DNA of 64,000 nucleotides from Nocardia aurantiaca (GTDB lineage: Bacteria; Actinomycetota; Actinomycetes; Mycobacteriales; Mycobacteriaceae), in contig NZ_WMBB01000008.1 in the NCBI RefSeq assembly GCF_009708175.1, positions 310,001 through 374,000 on the forward strand, written 5' to 3'. The translations under genes and the position numbers were made by a program. Positions 59,939 through 64,000 of the stretch are shown piece by piece (position 1 is the stretch's first letter; every line of letters starts with the position of its first letter). The notes below the pieces were generated by a model. The model ran no database searches, was not told the DNA's origin, and saw only the letters and a list, made by a program, of their open reading frames with translations.

Positions 59939-60856
59939 TCAGTGGTTGGCGTGATCGGCTACGCGGCTGCGCGGACCGCCGGGGCGACGCAGCCGCAGCC
60001 GCGCCGTGGAGACCCGCGGCACCCGTCCGGCCAGCGGGCGCTCGCGGCGCTGCGCCTTGCGCTGGGCGCGGCGCTCCGCGGGCTTGTGGTGCCAGGTCTC
60101 CGGCCGGGCGGCCACCCAGCGCGCGGAATGCACCGCGAACGGGATGTGGCCCAGGTACAGCACGACCAGCGCCATCATCAGGATGAGCGGGTAGGTGAGC
60201 AGCAGCGCGGCGGCCAGGGCGACCAGCACCAGCAGGATGGGCGCGGTGCGCGGGGCCACCGAGACCGACTTGACGGCCAGCGTGGGCAGCGTGCTCACGC
60301 ACAGCAGACCGGTCAGCACGGTCCACACCGACACCATGGGGAAGCTCACCCACCAGCCGTCGCCGAACTGCTCCGACAGCGCGATGGGCGTCAGCACGAT
60401 GAGCGCGCCCGCCGGGGCGGGCACGCCGACGAAGTACTCCCGCTGCCAATCCGGGCGGTTGTCGTCGTCCATCAGGGTGTTGAAGCGGGCCAGCCGCAGC
60501 ACCATGCAGACCGCGAACATCAGCGCCAGGATCCAGCCGATGCTGTCGGCGTGCAGGAAGGTCACGTACAGCACCAGGGCGGGCGTGACGCCGAACGCGA
60601 TGGCGTCCGACAGCGAATCCAGCTCCGCGCCCATCTTGGTGGTGGCGTCCAACATGCGGGCGAGGCGCCCGTCCAGCATGTCGAAGACCGCGGCCGCGCC
60701 GACCAGCGCCAGCGCGATCCCCAGCGTGCCCTCCATGGCGAACTTCACCGCCGACAGGCCGGAGCACAGTCCCAGGATGGTCACCATGCTCGGCAACAGC
60801 CGGATGGTGCGGTTGCGGCGGCGCGGGTTCGGCGCGGGCGCGAGTTGTTCCATCAT
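59939..60856 (-). CDS. pssA: CDP-diacylglycerol-serine O-phosphatidyltransferase
   Basis: 305 residues, membrane enzyme making phosphatidylserine. The CDP-alcohol motif DGRLARMLDATTKMGAELDS then LSD fits DGX2ARX8GX3DX3D exactly. About eight helices, and a long basic Arg-rich tail (after RPETWHHKP). Its start overlaps the psd stop (ATGA), so psd and pssA are co-translated and together make phosphatidylethanolamine. Confidence 0.92.
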   Translation of the reverse strand: MMEQLAPAPNPRRRNRTIRLLPSMVTILGLCSGLSAVKFAMEGTLGIALALVGAAAVFDMLDGRLARMLDATTKMGAELDSLSDAIAFGVTPALVLYVTFLHADSIGWILALMFAVCMVLRLARFNTLMDDDNRPDWQREYFVGVPAPAGALIVLTPIALSEQFGDGWWVSFPMVSVWTVLTGLLCVSTLPTLAVKSVSVAPRTAPILLVLVALAAALLLTYPLILMMALVVLYLGHIPFAVHSARWVAARPETWHHKPAERRAQRKAQRRERPLAGRVPRVSTARLRLRRPGGPRSRVADHANH

Positions 60857-61584
60857 GAATCCAGTTCGGCCAGCACCGTTTCCGCACCGATGGTGCGCTG
60901 CCCGGGGACGACCAGCAGTCTGGTCCCGGCCGGGAAATAGGTGTCCACGCGCGAGCCGAACCGGATCAGGCCGTAGGTGTCGCCGATGCTCAGTTTGTCG
61001 CCGGCCTTGGCCTCGCACACGATGCGGCGCGCCAGCAGGCCCGCGATCTGCACCACCACGACCCGCTGGCCGGAGGCGGTCTCGATGACCATGCTGTTGC
61101 GCTCGTTGCGGTCGCTGGCCTCGGGCAGATCGGCGGAGAGGAACTGGCCCTTCTGGTAGGCGATCTGCTCCACCAGACCGCTCACCGGCACTCGCTGCAC
61201 GTGCACGTCCAGCACCGACAGGAAGATGCTCACCCGCGGCAACGGCGCGTCGCCGAGTCCGAGTTCGGCCGGCGGGACCGCGGTGTCGACCAGGGCGACC
61301 TCGCCGTCGGCGGGGGCGACCACCACACCCGGGCGGTTCGGCGGCACCCGGTGCGGATGCCGGAAGAAGGTGGCGCAGGCCGCCGCGGCGGCAAGTCCGG
61401 TGCGGCGCACCCACTTTCGCCGGAAACCCAGCACGGCCACCGCCAGCGGGGCCGCCACGAACGGCAGGCCGGCCGGATGCAGTGGCGGAATGGCGGATCG
61501 GACCAGGTCGGCCACGTGACCGAGTCCGGTCTGTTCCGGGGTGCCGGGCGGGGTGGGTCGGCGGGCCACAAGCTCCTCTTTCAT
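60853..61584 (-). CDS. psd: Phosphatidylserine decarboxylase proenzyme
   Basis: 243 residues, short actinobacterial type (PSD-A). N-terminal helix (PFVAAPLAVAVLGF), core FFRHPHRVPPNRPGVVVAPA, DGEVALVD, VSIFLSVLDVHVQRVP, and self-cleavage Gly-Ser in IRFGSRVDTYFPAG, where the Ser becomes pyruvoyl. Converts phosphatidylserine to phosphatidylethanolamine. Start at ATG 61584 gives the usual length. Confidence 0.93.
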   Translation of the reverse strand: MKEELVARRPTPPGTPEQTGLGHVADLVRSAIPPLHPAGLPFVAAPLAVAVLGFRRKWVRRTGLAAAAACATFFRHPHRVPPNRPGVVVAPADGEVALVDTAVPPAELGLGDAPLPRVSIFLSVLDVHVQRVPVSGLVEQIAYQKGQFLSADLPEASDRNERNSMVIETASGQRVVVVQIAGLLARRIVCEAKAGDKLSIGDTYGLIRFGSRVDTYFPAGTRLLVVPGQRTIGAETVLAELDS

Positions 61585-61860
61585 GCGCGGGTAGGTGCGG
61601 TCAGGGACCGCGATCACACGATACGGGAAGCGCGTTGGACGCTCGCGTTCTCGGTGACCGAACTCCCCGGCAGCGGTCACCGGCCGGACTGTGCGGCGCG
61701 CTGCGGTGCGCCCTCGATTGTGATCGGAAACATGTCCATGAGAGGCTTTCGCGATTAAGATGAGGGAGCCTCATGTCTGCGGCATTGTGGGTCCGCGGGG
61801 GGTGAGGAACCCGATGAAGGTCACGTTCGACGCGCAGTACGCAGTGCATAGGAGAGAACC

Positions 61861-62889
61861 ATGGCTGCTCGAATCGCCTCGATCACCGGGGCAGAGCACA
61901 CGGCAATGCTCGGGCTCGGCGTGTACCGACCGGAGCGAATCGTCACCAATGACGAGGTGGCGGGGCCCATAGATTCCAGCGACGAGTGGATCCGGACCCG
62001 TTCCGGCATTCGCACGCGACGCTTCGCCTCCCCCGAGGAGACGATCGTCAGCATGAGCGTCGCGGCCGCCCGCGACGCCATCGAGGCCGCGGAGATCGAC
62101 GCGAATCAGATCGATTGCGTCATCGTCGCGACATCCACCTGGCTGCTGCTCACCCCCGCCGCGGGCCCGCAGATCGCCACCGCCCTCGGCCTGGAGAATG
62201 TGGCCGCCTTCGATGTCTCGGCCGGATGCGCGGGCTTCTGCCACGCTGTGGCCCTGGCCTCGGACCTGGTCAAGGGCGGTACCGCACGGCACGTGCTGGC
62301 GATCGGCGTGGAAAAGCTGACCGACACGGTCAACCCGAAGGACCGGGGCACCGCCTTCCTCTTCGCCGACGGCGCGGGCGCGGTGGTGATCGGCCCCTCG
62401 GACGAGCCGGGCATCGGCCCGACCGTCTGGGGTTCCGACGGCACCCAGCATCACGCCATCCGTCAGGACAAGGACTGGATGGAGTTCTTCGCCGAGATCG
62501 ACGAGAGGGGGCTGGACGCAGTCCGCCCCTACCTCGCCATGGAGGGTACGGCCGTCTTCCGCTGGGCCGCACACTCTTTGGAGAAGGTCTGCCGCGACGC
62601 CATCGAGCGCGCGGGCCTGACCACCGACGAGCTGGACGCCATGGTGCCGCACCAGGCCAACGGCCGCATCATCGAGATCATGGCCCGGGTGCTGAAGCTC
62701 CCCGAGAGCTGCGCCCTCGCCAATGACATCGAGGAGACCGGCAATACCTCGGCCGCCTCCATCCCCTTGGCGATGGAGGCCCTGATGCGCACCGGCGACG
62801 CCAAACCCGGCGGCTCCGCGCTGCTCATCGCCTTCGGCGCGGGTCTGTCCTTCGCGGCGCAGGTGGTCCACCTCCCGAACTGGAAGTAG
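61861..62889 (+). CDS. fabH: 3-oxoacyl-ACP synthase III (FabH-like)
   Basis: 342 residues. Thiolase fold with the KASIII triad: Cys in DVSAGCAGFCHAVAL, His in MVPHQANGRIIE and Asn in ETGNTSAASIPLAM. SDEWIRTRSGIRTRRFA is the usual N-terminal signature. Begins fatty or meromycolate chains by condensing acyl-CoA with malonyl-ACP. AGGAGAG lies before the ATG. In M. tuberculosis fabH is elsewhere (Rv0533c), so this is a local difference; a secondary-metabolite role is possible. Confidence 0.9.
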   Translation: MAARIASITGAEHTAMLGLGVYRPERIVTNDEVAGPIDSSDEWIRTRSGIRTRRFASPEETIVSMSVAAARDAIEAAEIDANQIDCVIVATSTWLLLTPAAGPQIATALGLENVAAFDVSAGCAGFCHAVALASDLVKGGTARHVLAIGVEKLTDTVNPKDRGTAFLFADGAGAVVIGPSDEPGIGPTVWGSDGTQHHAIRQDKDWMEFFAEIDERGLDAVRPYLAMEGTAVFRWAAHSLEKVCRDAIERAGLTTDELDAMVPHQANGRIIEIMARVLKLPESCALANDIEETGNTSAASIPLAMEALMRTGDAKPGGSALLIAFGAGLSFAAQVVHLPNWK

Positions 62890-62905
62890 CCCACCGGCTT
62901 TCGGG

Positions 62906-63610
62906 CTACCCCAGATCCCAGGCGACGGTCACGGTGAACGTGACCGTCTGCTGGCCTGGCTCGAGGTTGATGTTCGGAGCGGCGCCGGGAGCGTTGTCCC
63001 GGTACATCGGCGTCGGCGTGGGCGTTGCGCCGCCGCCGTTTTCGCTGATGGTCTTGACCTTCTTCAGTTTCAGCCCCGACAGGTCCGCGTACTGCTGGGC
63101 GCGGGACTTGGCGTCGTCGAAGGCCCGTGCGCGGGCATCGGACAACAGTTTGGTGTTGTCCTCCAACCCGAATGCCACCGCGTTGATGCGGGTGTCATTG
63201 CCGCCCGCCTGCACCGCGGCGGACAGGATGCCGGAGGCTTTGGGCAGATCCCGCACGGCCACGTGCATGGTGTTGGTGGCGCGATAGCCGGTGATGGTGT
63301 GCCCGTCGGTCCCGTAGGCGGGATGGACGGACAGGTCGCTGGTCTTGATGTCCTCGCGTTCGGCCCCGGCGGTCACCATAGCGTCGGTGATCGCCTTGGC
63401 CTTGGCATTGGCCTGGTCCACCGCCGCGGATACGTCGGCGGCGCTCACCTCGGTGCCGAGATCGGCATTGAGCACGTCGGGCGTGCCCTGCACCTTGCCG
63501 GTACCGGAGACGGTGACCGTGCGGTCGCCCGCGGAGTCCGAGCTGCCACAGCCGGTGAGCAGGAGCGTGACACCGGCGGTCGCGGCGCAGATCGCTGTCA
63601 GTCGTCGCAT
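62906..63610 (-). CDS. SIMPL (DUF541) domain lipoprotein
   Basis: 234 residues. Lipobox LTGC (Cys21) then the SIMPL domain: VTVSGTGKVQGTPDVLNADL, AKAITDAMVTAGAEREDIKT, YRATNTMHVAVRDLPKASGI, FDDAKSRAQQYADLSGLKL. Outer-surface protein of unknown biochemical role; E. coli YggE homologue is linked to oxidative stress. Convergent with fabH. Confidence 0.9.
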   Translation of the reverse strand: MRRLTAICAATAGVTLLLTGCGSSDSAGDRTVTVSGTGKVQGTPDVLNADLGTEVSAADVSAAVDQANAKAKAITDAMVTAGAEREDIKTSDLSVHPAYGTDGHTITGYRATNTMHVAVRDLPKASGILSAAVQAGGNDTRINAVAFGLEDNTKLLSDARARAFDDAKSRAQQYADLSGLKLKKVKTISENGGGATPTPTPMYRDNAPGAAPNINLEPGQQTVTFTVTVAWDLG

Positions 63611-63625
63611 GGGCCGAACCTACGC

Positions 63626-64000
63626 TCAGCGCTCCACGGTTTCCTTGATCTTTTCGAGGGTTTCGTGCATCCCGTCCACGAGAGCGCCTTCGAAGGGCTG
63701 CTCGCCGCCGAAGACGGTGTCGATGGTGCGCTGCAGCCACCAGGGCAGCTTGCCGTCGGGGACGTCGCGCCGCTGAATCAGCCGGGTGCCGCCGTCCGCG
63801 GTGGGCTCGAGGGTGTAGCTCCAGACCGTGCGATTCTCGGTCATGCGGAAGGCGATCGCGTGATTCGGCTCGAATCGCACCACCCGGGACGTGGTCGGGT
63901 AGACATAGCCCTTGGCCTTGTTGAGGTTCACCGTCCAGGTGCCGGTGCGCACCTTGCGTCCCAGCGGCTGCATGCGCAGCGTTTGCGGGCTGAATTCGCG
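63626..64000 (-). CDS. SRPBCC/polyketide cyclase-like protein (5' end beyond window)
   Basis: The frame continues past position 64000, so the N-terminus is missing; 124 codons are present. Sequence WTVNLNKAKGYVYPTTSRVV, RFEPNHAIAFRMTENRTVWS, YTLEPTADGGTRLIQRRDVP resembles polyketide cyclase/dehydrase SRPBCC proteins, ending MHETLEKIKETVER. Internal ATG 63973 is unlikely to be the true start. Ligand unknown. Upstream of the SIMPL gene, 15 bp apart, probably co-transcribed. Confidence 0.8.
   Translation of the reverse strand, partial: REFSPQTLRMQPLGRKVRTGTWTVNLNKAKGYVYPTTSRVVRFEPNHAIAFRMTENRTVWSYTLEPTADGGTRLIQRRDVPDGKLPWWLQRTIDTVFGGEQPFEGALVDGMHETLEKIKETVER

Noticed and set aside
1..64000. CRISPR arrays and intact insertion sequences
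   Set aside because: No regularly spaced direct repeats; no DDE or HUH transposase frame; only integrase tails were seen.

Overview
The window reads as the chromosome of a high-GC, mycolic-acid actinomycete, most probably Nocardia or a close relative. Long antisense reading frames everywhere reflect GC-rich codon use. Gene order repeatedly matches Mycobacterium tuberculosis: pknG-glnH-glnX, mutT3, thiE/thiOSG at the left end; thiD and thiC in the middle; xthA, a GNAT gene, def, a DUF3263 gene, a LytR_C gene, sodC, a YbdK-type ligase, a Cdc48-like ATPase, pssA and psd at the right. This is Rv0410c-Rv0437c recalled from memory, broken by several inserted blocks. No tRNA, rRNA, CRISPR array, intact insertion sequence or complete prophage was seen.

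Layout. 1-3.5 kb: nutrient-sensing GlnH-GlnX-PknG operon and MutT3. 3.5-8.7 kb: a molybdopterin oxidoreductase, then thiamin thiazole synthesis (thiE divergent from thiO-thiS-thiG). 8.7-12.1 kb: ABC-2 exporter pair, class III nucleotide cyclase, small membrane protein. 12.3-21.8 kb: a tightly coupled catabolic operon (AtuA-like, acyl-CoA dehydrogenase, biotin-dependent carboxylase AccD/AccA, second dehydrogenase, crotonase, TetR), which looks like a pathway that carboxylates and hydrates branched acyl-CoAs. 21.8-26.7 kb: accessory segment with two decayed integrase tails, an ArsR/SRPBCC/YCII cluster, a secreted beta-propeller, a Ddn-like F420 protein and a 50-residue orphan protein. 26.8-30.4 kb: three-gene glycosyltransferase operon. 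30.5-32.1 kb: an AbiE-type toxin-antitoxin locus with a broken toxin. 32.1-38.5 kb: thiD, a ruined zinc GTPase behind a Zur-like box, an NmrA-like protein, a divergent epoxide hydrolase/TetR pair, a secreted protein, and thiC with a TPP riboswitch. 38.8-46.8 kb: MMPL transporter, tyrosine catabolism (hmgA, fahA), TetR, FadE5. 47-64 kb: small unknowns, then the conserved block above, FabH-like synthase, SIMPL lipoprotein and a truncated SRPBCC gene.

The thiamin genes are split into three sites, and only thiC has a visible riboswitch. The most unusual observations are: a 75-bp in-frame palindromic insertion inside the biotin carboxylase domain of AccA2; a five-unit, 12-residue threonine repeat in the PknG tail; coupled or orphan small proteins (54 and 50 residues); an AbiEi-like regulator left beside a deleted toxin; a Zur-like box left before a dead COG0523 gene; and a composite repeat shared by two intergenic regions 18 kb apart. 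All family assignments come from reading motifs by eye; no database search was possible.
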